Under the pieces are notes generated by a model. The model was not told where the DNA came from. It was given only the letters and a program-made list of their open reading frames with translations, and did no database searches. 15,512 bases of DNA, from positions 1 through 15,512 of the forward strand of contig SFLG01000037.1 of assembly GCA_004553485.1 (NCBI GenBank). The letters are read 5' to 3'. A program made the position numbers and the translations under genes. This stretch comes from Bacteroidales bacterium. GTDB taxonomy: Bacteria; Bacteroidota; Bacteroidia; Bacteroidales; Muribaculaceae. Within the stretch, counting starts at the first letter, position 1; every line of letters begins with the position of its first letter. This document shows, one piece after another, positions 1 to 7,765 of the stretch.

Positions 1-9
1 GGGCGGGGG

Positions 10-2265
10 TTAGTGGGCGGAGTCGGGCCAGGTGAGGGGGCGGGTGAGGTGGAGGGGGAGTTTGGCGGGGAGGTTGGCGGAGGAGGTGCCGATGAGGATT
101 TCAAATTTGCCGGGCTCGACGGTCCAGAGTTTGGTGGCGGGGTCGTAGAAGGCGAAGGCGCGTTTGTCGAGCTGTAGGATGACATCTTTGGTCTCGCCGG
201 GGGCGAGGTGGACTTTTCTGAAGGCTTTGAGCTCTTTGAGGGGGCGGTAGACGCTGCTTTTGAGGTCGCGGACGTAGGCCTGGACGACTTCGGCGCCGGC
301 ACGGTCGCCGGTGTTTGTTACGGGGACGGTGATCGTGAAGGTGCCCTCTCCGTCGTACTCTTTGGCCGAGGCGACTGGCGCGCCAAGTCTGAAGGTGGTG
401 TAGCTGAGGCCGTGGCCGAAGGCGAAGTTGACATTGCCGCCTTTGCGGGCTTTGTCGGTGTAGCGGTAGCCTACGTCGAGGCCTTCGTTATAGCGTACGT
501 CGCCGTTGACGCCGGGGTATACGAGGCTGTCGCCCCGGGCGTGGGGTGCATAATCGGTGAGCTTTTTGGCAAATGTCATGGGGAGTTTGCCCGAGGGGTT
601 GACGTCGCCGAAGATGACGTCGGCGATGGCGTTGCCGGCCTCCGAGCCGATATACCATCCCTGGACGACGGCGGGGACTTTGTCGAGCCACGGCATTGCG
701 TAGGCATTGCCGGTGAGGGTGACGACGGCGGTGTTGGGGTTGGCGTGTACGAGGGCTTCGATGACCTTGTCCTGGCCGTAGGGAAGGGCGAAATCAGTGC
801 GGTCGCTGCCCTCGGCGTCCTGATGCTTGGACTTGTTGAGGCCGCCGATGAAAATCACCATATCGGCTTCTTTGGCGGCCTTTACGGCGTCGGCGATGAG
901 TTGGTCGGCCGAGCGGCTGTCCTTGAGGTCCTGGCCGGTGGTGACGCCGGTGTATTCGCCGTTGATGTCGCCGACGTATCCGCGCTCGTAGACAATCTCG
1001 ACGCCCTTGTCGGCCGCCTTGGCGCGCAAGCCGTCGAGGGGCAGCGTTTCGCGCTGCACCTTCAGCGACGACGAGCCGCCGCCCACGGTCAACATCTTTA
1101 TGGCATTCTCGCCCACCACAAGAATTTTCCTTACGCCGGGAGCAACCGGCAGGAGGTTTTTGTCGTTTTTGAGCAGCACGATGCCCTCGCCGCCGATGCG
1201 GCGTGCGGCAGCATAGTGCTCGTCGCTGTTGAGCGAGCCGTAGGGACGGTTGCGGTTCATTTCGGTGCGGAAAATCAGGCGGAGCACCCTGCGGGCCTTG
1301 TCGTCAAGGTCCTTCATCGGCAGTTTCCCTTCGTTGATGAGTTTCTCGTAGGGCTTTGCCAGATAATAATTGTCGTATGCGTTGCTGGCGCCCCAGTTGA
1401 GGCCGTTTGTCCATGTGCCGAATTCCATATCCAGACCGTTCGTGGCCACCTTTTCGGTGTTGTGCGCCGCGCCCCAGTCGCTTATTGCCACGCCGTCAAA
1501 GGCCCAGTCGCCCTTGAGGATGTCGAGCAGCAGCGGCGCGTTTTCGCAGGCATGGTCGCCGTTGTATTTGTTATAGGCGGGCATAATCGCCCAGGCGCCG
1601 CCCTCGGTGACTGCCGACTTGAAGCCGGGGAGGTATATCTCGTGAAGGGTACGGTCATCGACGAGCACATTGACGTGGTCGCGGTAGACCTCCTGGTTGT
1701 TGAGGGCATAGTGCTTGACACACGCCGCCACGCCGTTTTTCTGCACGCCGCGGACATACGGCGCCACCATTACGGACGTCAGGAACGGGTCTTCGCCCAT
1801 ATACTCGAAGTTGCGGCCATTGAGCGGTGTGCGGTAGATATTTACGCCCGGGCCCAGCAGCACGTTCTTGTTGCGGTAGCGGGCCTCCTCGCCAATCGAC
1901 TGTCCGTACAACAGCGCCATGTCGGGGTTCCAGGTGGCGGCGAGGCAGGTAAGAGCGGGAAAAGCCACGCACGAGTCGTTAGTCGCCCCGGCCTGTTTCC
2001 ATTTGTCCCACAGGACGTCCGGGCGTATGCCGTGCGGCCCGTCAGTGCACCATACCTCCGGGATACCCAGACGCGGCACTCCGGGCGAGCTGAATTTGCT
2101 CTGGGCGTGAATGACAGCGATTTTCTCGGCCGTCGTCATACGTGACAGCGCATCCTCGACGCGCTCCTCGACAGGCTTTGAGTCGTCGAGATACACCGGC
2201 GTTTCAGCCATCATCGCGCCCAAGGCACACACTAACGTCGACAGTACAAACAAAAACTTTTTCAT
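10..2265 (-). CDS. GH3 family beta-glucosidase-like glycoside hydrolase, secreted
   Basis: A 751-residue retaining exo-glycosidase of family GH3, probably releasing terminal beta-linked sugars (often glucose) from oligosaccharides in the periplasm. Residues 1-20 form a signal peptide ending in AMMA before ETP, with no lipobox cysteine. The GH3 N-terminal barrel covers about residues 35-335, with KHYALNNQE near 184-192 and the nucleophile Asp263 in ISDWG. The GH3 C-terminal domain covers about 360-620 and holds the likely acid/base Glu485 in DAEGSDR. A fibronectin-III-like domain closes the protein (about 650-740). The length is normal for BglX-type enzymes and nothing appears missing. It follows the susD gene on the same strand, but a 439-base gap with a likely terminator and its own promoter suggest separate transcription. 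The family is certain; the exact substrate cannot be read from sequence. A beta-glucosidase has no obvious bond to cut in levan or inulin, so its place in a fructan locus is unexplained. Confidence 0.93.
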   Translation of the reverse strand: MKKFLFVLSTLVCALGAMMAETPVYLDDSKPVEERVEDALSRMTTAEKIAVIHAQSKFSSPGVPRLGIPEVWCTDGPHGIRPDVLWDKWKQAGATNDSCVAFPALTCLAATWNPDMALLYGQSIGEEARYRNKNVLLGPGVNIYRTPLNGRNFEYMGEDPFLTSVMVAPYVRGVQKNGVAACVKHYALNNQEVYRDHVNVLVDDRTLHEIYLPGFKSAVTEGGAWAIMPAYNKYNGDHACENAPLLLDILKGDWAFDGVAISDWGAAHNTEKVATNGLDMEFGTWTNGLNWGASNAYDNYYLAKPYEKLINEGKLPMKDLDDKARRVLRLIFRTEMNRNRPYGSLNSDEHYAAARRIGGEGIVLLKNDKNLLPVAPGVRKILVVGENAIKMLTVGGGSSSLKVQRETLPLDGLRAKAADKGVEIVYERGYVGDINGEYTGVTTGQDLKDSRSADQLIADAVKAAKEADMVIFIGGLNKSKHQDAEGSDRTDFALPYGQDKVIEALVHANPNTAVVTLTGNAYAMPWLDKVPAVVQGWYIGSEAGNAIADVIFGDVNPSGKLPMTFAKKLTDYAPHARGDSLVYPGVNGDVRYNEGLDVGYRYTDKARKGGNVNFAFGHGLSYTTFRLGAPVASAKEYDGEGTFTITVPVTNTGDRAGAEVVQAYVRDLKSSVYRPLKELKAFRKVHLAPGETKDVILQLDKRAFAFYDPATKLWTVEPGKFEILIGTSSANLPAKLPLHLTRPLTWPDSAH

Positions 2266-2334
2266 AAGATCAGTATCATGGTATTCGGGTTAGACGGGAA
2301 CGGCCGTCAAGCACTAATCAGTCCTTCCCGGACA

Positions 2335-2342
2335 CAAAAATA
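2335..2342 (-). promoter_or_regulatory. Predicted -7 promoter box for the GH3 gene
   Basis: On the minus strand this reads TATTTTTG, an exact match to the Bacteroidetes TAnnTTTG -7 element, about 70 bases before the GH3 start codon. No TTTG is found at the usual -33 distance, so support is moderate. The stretch between it and the ATG shows nothing else recognisable. Confidence 0.45.
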
Positions 2343-2439
2343 CAAAAAAAACTTCAACACCGAGGCGTCCCCGCAACAAACAGCGAAAAAATTATTTGGC
2401 AACAGTAAAAAACAGGCTTTGATACGTTGCTGTATGGCG

Positions 2440-2481
2440 AAGGGAGGCCAGGTTCCCGGGGTGTGGAACGGGGCCTCCCTT
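2440..2481. other. Large GC-rich hairpin upstream of the GH3 gene
   Basis: Perfect 10-bp arms (AAGGGAGGCC at 2440-2449, GGCCTCCCTT at 2472-2481) enclose a loop that can form a second 5-bp stem (GTTCC 2452-2456 with GGAAC 2465-2469). No T-tract follows on either strand, so it is not a classical intrinsic terminator. It may be a second, rho-assisted stop after susD or an RNA structure of unknown role. Confidence 0.5.
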
Positions 2482-2543
2482 GCGGGGAGTTGAGGGAAAG
2501 GTGATAGGGGGCGGAGATGTCGTGAGCACCGAGGATAGTAAAG

Positions 2544-2578
2544 AGGAGACGGCCTCCGTTGGCAGAGGGCCGTCTCCT
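2544..2578 (-). terminator. Likely intrinsic terminator of the susC-susD operon
   Basis: An 11-bp perfect stem (AGGAGACGGCC on the minus strand from 2578, pairing back to 2544) with a 13-base loop lies about 127 bases after the susD stop codon. In the minus direction the stem is followed by TCTTTACTATCC, a short and imperfect U-rich tail. This is a reasonable terminator for the SusC/SusD transcript. Confidence 0.6.
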
Positions 2579-2609
2579 TGGGGGTGGAATATAACCTTAA
2601 AAACAGGAG

Positions 2610-2684
2610 TTAGCGGGTCTTCAGGTACTCCAGCGAATTTTTTGCCAGAGCGAAATAGAGGAGTATGCTATATAACTCATGCAT
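2610..2684 (-). CDS. Possible 24-codon small ORF after susD
   Basis: An ATG at 2684 opens a 24-codon frame ending in TAA at 2610. The peptide begins MHELYSILLYF and ends LAKNSLEYLKTR. It lies in the 126 bases between the susD stop codon and the likely terminator, so it would be on the susD transcript. Codons such as CTG, CTC, GAG, AAG and ACC resemble those of neighbouring genes, and the sequence suggests a short amphipathic helix. An in-frame stop lies a few codons upstream, so the frame does not extend. It could be a real micropeptide, the leftover C-terminus of a deleted gene, or chance. I do not recognise the family. Confidence 0.2.
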   Translation of the reverse strand: MHELYSILLYFALAKNSLEYLKTR

Positions 2685-2704
2685 TGCAGGTAGTTTTTAT
2701 ATAA

Positions 2705-4441
2705 TTAATTGTAACCTTTATTCTGTACATACAGCCCGGGCACGTAGTAGAGCTGGTTGTAGGGTATGGGATAGAATTCGTTTTTACCGGGGGTGTAGTG
2801 GGCATCCTGGTAGTATTGGCCATACCGGGTGCCGTCGTAGCTCGAGTTCTTCTCGTATTCAAAGTACCGGTTGAGCACAGTCGAGGCAATGCCCCAGCGA
2901 CGAAGGTCGAAGTAGCGGCTGCTCTCCATGGCCATCTCCAGACGACGCTCCCAGCGCAGGCACTTGCGGGCTGTTTCCTTGTTGCTGAAGTAGGACGAGG
3001 GATAGAGCGCGATGTCGCAATAGTCGGCGGCGTAAGCGATATGCTTGTCGATAGAGTTGGCGGCACGCTGACGGATATCGTTGATGATGGTGCGCGCTTC
3101 CTCAAGTTTGTTTGTCTCGATGAGGGCCTCGGCACGCATGAGCATCACGTCGGTATAACGTATCACGTAGTCGTTCATGGCAAATGCCTGCCACGAGCCG
3201 TTAAATGTCTCGCCTTTGCTACGCTGAGGCACGTCCTTAAGCGATGTGTAGTAGCCGTATGTGTTGGGGGTGCGCGAGTTGGCGGTTGTCATCATGTATT
3301 CTTCCTCATACTTGTAGGGGAAGGTGGGCATGCCAACAGTGTGGAACAAGCGTGGATCCCACTTCTGGGCCGAAGGAGTGCCGTTGACGGGGTAGTCGTT
3401 GCTTTCGGCATAGTTCTCAAACATCGGCAGACCATTCTGAGTCTTGAAGGCGTTTACCAGATTCTGCGAGGGCTTGTGGAAGTCCCATCCGCACGACCAC
3501 ATCATCCAGCAACCGTTGAGCATATTCGACCAGTTGGCACGGCCAAAGGTGGTGTTGTCTTCGGTGTACTGCGACGTCTGGACGGCAAATACCGACTCCT
3601 TGCTATTCTTGTACTCAGGCAGGAAAATGTCGCCGAAGTCCTCGAGGTAGCCGTACTGCGAGTTCTTTACAACGTCGGTGTATTCGATTACCTTGTTCAT
3701 ATACTCCTCGTTGATAAAACCAACGCCATCGGTAGCCTCGTAGCCGTCGCCCCATGCAAGGGTAAGATAGCACTTGGCAAGATAAGCCGCTGCGGCAATC
3801 TTGTTGGCACGGCCACCGCCGTCGCTCACCTGGGCGGGCAGGGCGTCATAGGCCAGCTTGAATTCATTTATCACCTTATCAAACAACTGTTGATAAGTAT
3901 ACTCGTCGTTCCTAACCTGCTCGTGTGAGTTGTTTTTGAATACCTCCTCATCAATCCAGGGAATCTGGCGGAACATGGTGAGAAGTTTAAAGTAGCTGTG
4001 ACCGCGAAGGAAGTGAACCTCGCCTATACGCTGGGCACAAGTTTTAGCGCCAAGTACACTTTCGCCATATTCTTCGAGCGATACGAGGGCGCGGTTGCAG
4101 CGCGAGATGTTGCAGTACAGACGATACCACAACTCGTCAAGTTCGCCGGGCGTTGAGGTAAGTGTCGACCATATTTCCATGGGGTGGTAGCCCGTGTCGG
4201 TTGTGCCACCGCCACCTTTGAGGCAGTCGTCAGAGCCAAGGTCGCCATAAGGCCACAGGTTGAAAGGATAAGTGTACCAGCAGTCGCCAAGCGATGCGTA
4301 TGCAGCGGTGACCATCTTTTCGGGCTGCGAGTAGGCCAAGTCGCCATCCACCACTCCGGTCGGGGGTACATCGATGAAATCATTGCACGACGTTATGGTG
4401 AGCGCGGCCAGTGTTATGATAGATAATCTTAGAAGTTTCAT
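2705..4441 (-). CDS. SusD/RagB-like surface glycan-binding lipoprotein
   Basis: A 578-residue outer-surface lipoprotein that forms the lid over the SusC-like transporter and helps capture the glycan. I chose the ATG at 4441. A start 30 bases upstream would overlap the susC stop codon and spoil the signal peptide. With this start, residues 1-18 form a lipoprotein signal with Cys19 in LTITSC. NDFID follows it, acidic residues being typical of Bacteroidetes surface-exported lipoproteins. The body is rich in Tyr, Trp and Asn, as usual for the helical TPR-like SusD fold. The C-terminal part carries the family hallmarks YFDLRRWG and NEFYPIPYNQLYYVPGLYVQ followed by NKGY, close to the usual final NPxLxQNPGY pattern. 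It begins 19 bases after the susC stop, the classic susC-susD spacing. Ligand specificity cannot be read directly; fructan or fructo-oligosaccharide is inferred from context. Confidence 0.95.
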   Translation of the reverse strand: MKLLRLSIITLAALTITSCNDFIDVPPTGVVDGDLAYSQPEKMVTAAYASLGDCWYTYPFNLWPYGDLGSDDCLKGGGGTTDTGYHPMEIWSTLTSTPGELDELWYRLYCNISRCNRALVSLEEYGESVLGAKTCAQRIGEVHFLRGHSYFKLLTMFRQIPWIDEEVFKNNSHEQVRNDEYTYQQLFDKVINEFKLAYDALPAQVSDGGGRANKIAAAAYLAKCYLTLAWGDGYEATDGVGFINEEYMNKVIEYTDVVKNSQYGYLEDFGDIFLPEYKNSKESVFAVQTSQYTEDNTTFGRANWSNMLNGCWMMWSCGWDFHKPSQNLVNAFKTQNGLPMFENYAESNDYPVNGTPSAQKWDPRLFHTVGMPTFPYKYEEEYMMTTANSRTPNTYGYYTSLKDVPQRSKGETFNGSWQAFAMNDYVIRYTDVMLMRAEALIETNKLEEARTIINDIRQRAANSIDKHIAYAADYCDIALYPSSYFSNKETARKCLRWERRLEMAMESSRYFDLRRWGIASTVLNRYFEYEKNSSYDGTRYGQYYQDAHYTPGKNEFYPIPYNQLYYVPGLYVQNKGYN

Positions 4442-4460
4442 CTTTTTAGTTATTAATGGA

Positions 4461-7400
4461 TTAGAATTCAAGTTGCAGACCGAACGACACCGAAGTGGGG
4501 ATAGGATAAGCCCAGTTGGGGTTCTCGGGATCGGTGCATGTCAGCGACGAGCTCTTGATTGTAAGAAGGTTCTGTCCCGAAACATAGAAGCGGGCCTTTG
4601 TCATGCGCAGCTTCGACATCACATTTGCAGGCAGTGTATATCCTAACTGCAGGGTGCGAAGTTTGGCGTATGAGCCATTCTCGACAAAGTATGAGGATGC
4701 GCGGCCCTCGTCACCGGTGTTGTTGGTGGTGAGCATGGGAATTTCTGAACGGGTGTTAACATTGGGGAGCCATGCGTCGAGCACACGCACACCCTTGTTG
4801 CTGCCTGCGTCGGTGACGCTCCAGAAGTCGTTCTGGAATTTCTGGTTGTTATATACATCCTGGCCAAGCACGCCCTGCCAGAACATCTGTAAGTCGAAAT
4901 TTTTGTAAGCAAGCTCGACATTCAGGCCAAACGAGAGGTCGGGAACGGGATTGAAAATCCAAGTCTGGTCGGCCGATGTTATGCGTCCGTCACCATTGAG
5001 GTCAGCATATTTCATGCCACCTACGCGGGCATTGTCCTGACCGTATGCGTAAACCTCCTCCTGGGTCTGGAACAGGCCGTCGAACACGTAGCCGACAATC
5101 GATCCATAGGGCTTGCGGGCCTCTACAAGGTTCTCGGTAGTGGTGTGCACATACGAGCCGGTGGTAGTGCTCGGCAGATAGGTGACACGGTTGCGGAAGA
5201 AGTCGAAGTTAAGGCCTACCTTATAGTTCAGGCCGCACTTGAGGTTGTCGCGCCAGCCGATGAGGAATTCCATACCCCAGTTGCGCAACGACGGGCCGTT
5301 GAGCCACGATGCACCGCCTTCGCCCATGGCACCGAGGTAGGCGGGAATGATGAGCATGTCCTTCACGTCCTTGATATAGCCGTCGATTGTACCGTAGAGG
5401 CGGCTGTTAAACATGCTGTAGTCGATACCGGCGTTATACTGTATAGTCGACTCCCACTTCAGGTTGGGGTTGGCCGTCTGGCTTGCATAATAGCCCGAGG
5501 GGAACACACCGCTCTGCTGCAGAAGCAGGTCGTAGGCGGTAGATGTCACACGGTCGTTGCCGTAGTCGGCCACGTATAGGGCATAGCGGGCGGTGTTGGA
5601 GATAGCCTGGTTACCTGTCTTACCCCACGACAGACGCACCTTGAGGTCGTTGAGCCACGGCTTCTTGATGTTCTCCGACACTCGGTAGCCGAGTGTGGCT
5701 GCGGGGAATGTACCATAGCGGTTATTGCGGCCAAAGCGCGACGAACCGTCACGGCGGATGGTGAACGATGCAAGGAGGAGATCGCGCCAGTTGTAGTCAA
5801 CCTTGCCGAAGAACGACATCAGCGCATACGCTGACTTGTTGCCTTTTGAGCGGGCAATGCCCGAAGCTGCATCAGGATACATGTAGTCGGGGTTTTCGAT
5901 GTCATAGTTCTGGTTATAGGCCGAGAAGTCTATGCGGCTCTGACGGAACATTTCCATACCCAGAAGAACGGTGAAAATATGGTCGTTGGCTACCGTGAAG
6001 TTGTAATTGGCGGTGTTGGTCCATGTCCACTTCGAGTCGTTGGCCTGAGACAGGGTTGTAGAGTTGGTGTCGTTGTTGACGATATCGCTGTGGAATGTGT
6101 AATTATATGAATGGATAAAGGCTGCGTCGTAGTCAAGACCAAAGTTTGAACGGAGCACCAGGCCCTTCACAGGCTTGATGTCAACGTAAGCGTTGCCGAA
6201 CAGTCGCCATACGTTGAGCGAGTTGTCGCGGTTGAAGGCGAGTTCGCGAAGAGGATTCTGGCGGTCGGCCATACTGCCCACGGGGCCGCCGTAGGTTTTG
6301 CCGTCGATTTCAAATACAGGCACTATCGAAGGTATCTTCAGTGCATTCTCCAGCGGTTGGCAGTCAACCTGTTTGGTGTAGGTGAGGGTAAAATTCTCGC
6401 CGACGGTAACAATCGGGCAAATGTTGTAAGATGTGTTTATACGTGCGGCGATGTTCTCGAAATTAGTATATTTGAGTATACCCTCGTTGCGGCGATAGCC
6501 GAGCGAGAAGAAGGACGAACCGCGCTCCGAGGCAGTGGAAACGGCCACATCGTAGTTTTGCGAAAAGCCCGTGCGTGATATCTCGTTGAGCCAGTCGGTA
6601 TTACTCATGAGCATGGTGCGCTTGGCGTTGATATAACCGTCATAGAAACCGTTTACAGTGTAATCTACATAGCGGTTGTTCACGGCGTCGTATACGCTGA
6701 TGGGGTAACCGGAGGGAGCGTTGAGGTTAAGGCCATAGCCCTGGGCGTACGACACGGGGTCGAGGCCGTCGTTCATGGCTGCCTGGGCCATTGCCGTTGC
6801 GTAGCCCGGAGTGTCAAGAAGTTTCATCTTTGACTGTGCCGAGTAAAATTGAGCGGTAAGGTTGGCCGAGAAGCTTACATTCACCTTTTTCTCCTGAGCG
6901 GCACTGCCTTTCTTGGTGGTGATGATTACCACGCCGTTGGCGGCACGCGAGCCATATATCGAAGCCGAAGCAGCATCCTTGAGCACCTGCATGCTCTCGA
7001 TGTCGTTCATATTAAGCGAGTTGAGGGTAGCTGTTGTGGGCACACCATCGATAATGAACAGAGGATCTTGCGAGGCATTGAACGAGCCAATACCACGTAT
7101 ACGTACAGCACCCGTTCCGCTTGGCGAACCGTTGGCTGTGATGGTCATGCCCGGCACCTTGCCCTGCAGGGCGCGCATCGGGTCGGTGTCAGATGACGTC
7201 TCGAGGGACTCGGTCGAAACTACCGATACGGCGCCGGTGAGGTCGGCCTTGCGGACGGTCTGGTAACCGACGACGACGAGTTCGTCAAGGACCTGCGAGT
7301 CATCGGTGAGGTAAACCGTCACTTCGGGGGCGGCTTTTACTTCTACGGCTGTAAAGCCGACATAAGACACTTTGAGGACCGAGCCTTCGGGAACCGAAAT

Positions 7401-7583
7401 CTCAAACCGTCCGTCGATGTCGGTGACTGCGGCGGCCTGGGTGGCCACGCTCACTACCGATGCACCGATGAGCGGCTCGTCGTCGGCTTTTGAAAGCACT
7501 GTCCCGTGCACAGTGATGTTCTGTGCCTGCATCGTGACTGCTACAAGGAGAGTCAGGATTGCACTGAGGATTGTTCTTTTCAT
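4461..7583 (-). CDS. SusC/RagA-like TonB-dependent outer-membrane transporter
   Basis: A 1040-residue TonB-dependent receptor that moves glycan fragments across the outer membrane with energy from TonB-ExbBD, working with the adjacent SusD protein. Residues 1-20 are a signal peptide (cleavage near MQA/QN). Residues about 23-95 are the carboxypeptidase-D-like regulatory domain typical of SusC proteins. DELVVVGY at 100-107 marks the TonB-box region, and the plug domain follows to about 228 with IRGIGS (162-167), DPLFIIDGVP (173-182) and YGSRAANGV (210-218). The rest is the 22-strand barrel, ending in the terminal phenylalanine motif LQLEF. The length is normal and no break is seen. It has its own promoter and a candidate operator that is also found before the GH32 gene, which suggests a fructan substrate. 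The family is certain; the substrate is inferred. Confidence 0.96.
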   Translation of the reverse strand: MKRTILSAILTLLVAVTMQAQNITVHGTVLSKADDEPLIGASVVSVATQAAAVTDIDGRFEISVPEGSVLKVSYVGFTAVEVKAAPEVTVYLTDDSQVLDELVVVGYQTVRKADLTGAVSVVSTESLETSSDTDPMRALQGKVPGMTITANGSPSGTGAVRIRGIGSFNASQDPLFIIDGVPTTATLNSLNMNDIESMQVLKDAASASIYGSRAANGVVIITTKKGSAAQEKKVNVSFSANLTAQFYSAQSKMKLLDTPGYATAMAQAAMNDGLDPVSYAQGYGLNLNAPSGYPISVYDAVNNRYVDYTVNGFYDGYINAKRTMLMSNTDWLNEISRTGFSQNYDVAVSTASERGSSFFSLGYRRNEGILKYTNFENIAARINTSYNICPIVTVGENFTLTYTKQVDCQPLENALKIPSIVPVFEIDGKTYGGPVGSMADRQNPLRELAFNRDNSLNVWRLFGNAYVDIKPVKGLVLRSNFGLDYDAAFIHSYNYTFHSDIVNNDTNSTTLSQANDSKWTWTNTANYNFTVANDHIFTVLLGMEMFRQSRIDFSAYNQNYDIENPDYMYPDAASGIARSKGNKSAYALMSFFGKVDYNWRDLLLASFTIRRDGSSRFGRNNRYGTFPAATLGYRVSENIKKPWLNDLKVRLSWGKTGNQAISNTARYALYVADYGNDRVTSTAYDLLLQQSGVFPSGYYASQTANPNLKWESTIQYNAGIDYSMFNSRLYGTIDGYIKDVKDMLIIPAYLGAMGEGGASWLNGPSLRNWGMEFLIGWRDNLKCGLNYKVGLNFDFFRNRVTYLPSTTTGSYVHTTTENLVEARKPYGSIVGYVFDGLFQTQEEVYAYGQDNARVGGMKYADLNGDGRITSADQTWIFNPVPDLSFGLNVELAYKNFDLQMFWQGVLGQDVYNNQKFQNDFWSVTDAGSNKGVRVLDAWLPNVNTRSEIPMLTTNNTGDEGRASSYFVENGSYAKLRTLQLGYTLPANVMSKLRMTKARFYVSGQNLLTIKSSSLTCTDPENPNWAYPIPTSVSFGLQLEF

Positions 7584-7618
7584 TTTGTGATGATTTAGTG
7601 TTTAAGGTTTTCTGCCGA

Positions 7619-7626
7619 CAAAATTA
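7619..7626 (-). promoter_or_regulatory. Predicted -7 promoter box of the susC-susD operon
   Basis: The minus strand reads TAATTTTG, matching TAnnTTTG, 35 bases before the susC ATG, which predicts a leader of roughly 30 bases. There is no good -33 TTTG, as expected for an activator-dependent promoter. The shared 21-bp element lies exactly 43 bases upstream. Confidence 0.65.
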
Positions 7627-7669
7627 GCACCATCACCTATGTATCACACATAAGGGATGTTGCGGAGAC

Positions 7670-7690
7670 TATCAAAATTTTGACAATGCA
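7670..7690 (-). promoter_or_regulatory. Candidate operator of the sensor-regulator, susC copy
   Basis: On the minus strand this 21-bp element reads TGCATTG, then TCA, then AAATTTTGATA. It matches the element at 10586-10606 at 18 of 21 positions and has the same orientation to the downstream gene. It sits inside a larger inverted repeat with arms CTATCAA (7669-7675) and TTGATAG (7697-7703), and contains a 10-bp palindrome CAAAATTTTG (7673-7682). The location, roughly 50-85 bases ahead of the predicted transcription start, suits an AraC-type activator. Confidence 0.6.
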
Positions 7691-7765
7691 AAAAAATTGA
7701 TAGCAAATGCCCGTTTTGTTGTATATTTCGGGCTGTGGAGCCGGCAAAATTCGGGTCCGGGATTA

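Noticed and set aside
208..2145. 645-codon open frame on the plus strand
   Set aside because: It lies entirely antisense to the GH3 gene, has low-complexity Ala/Val/Gly/Asp composition, and is explained by codon bias in GC-rich DNA; the GH3 frame has full family motifs.
2798..3928. 376-codon open frame on the plus strand
   Set aside because: Antisense to the susD gene, with no recognisable domain.
4442..4471. Upstream ATG at 4471 for the SusD-like gene
   Set aside because: It overlaps the susC stop codon and places polar residues before the lipoprotein signal; the ATG at 4441 gives a standard signal and the normal 19-base spacing.
7627..7765. Terminator after the regulator gene
   Set aside because: Only a 4-bp CCGG/CCGG pairing is seen just past the stop codon, with no convincing stem and T-tract.
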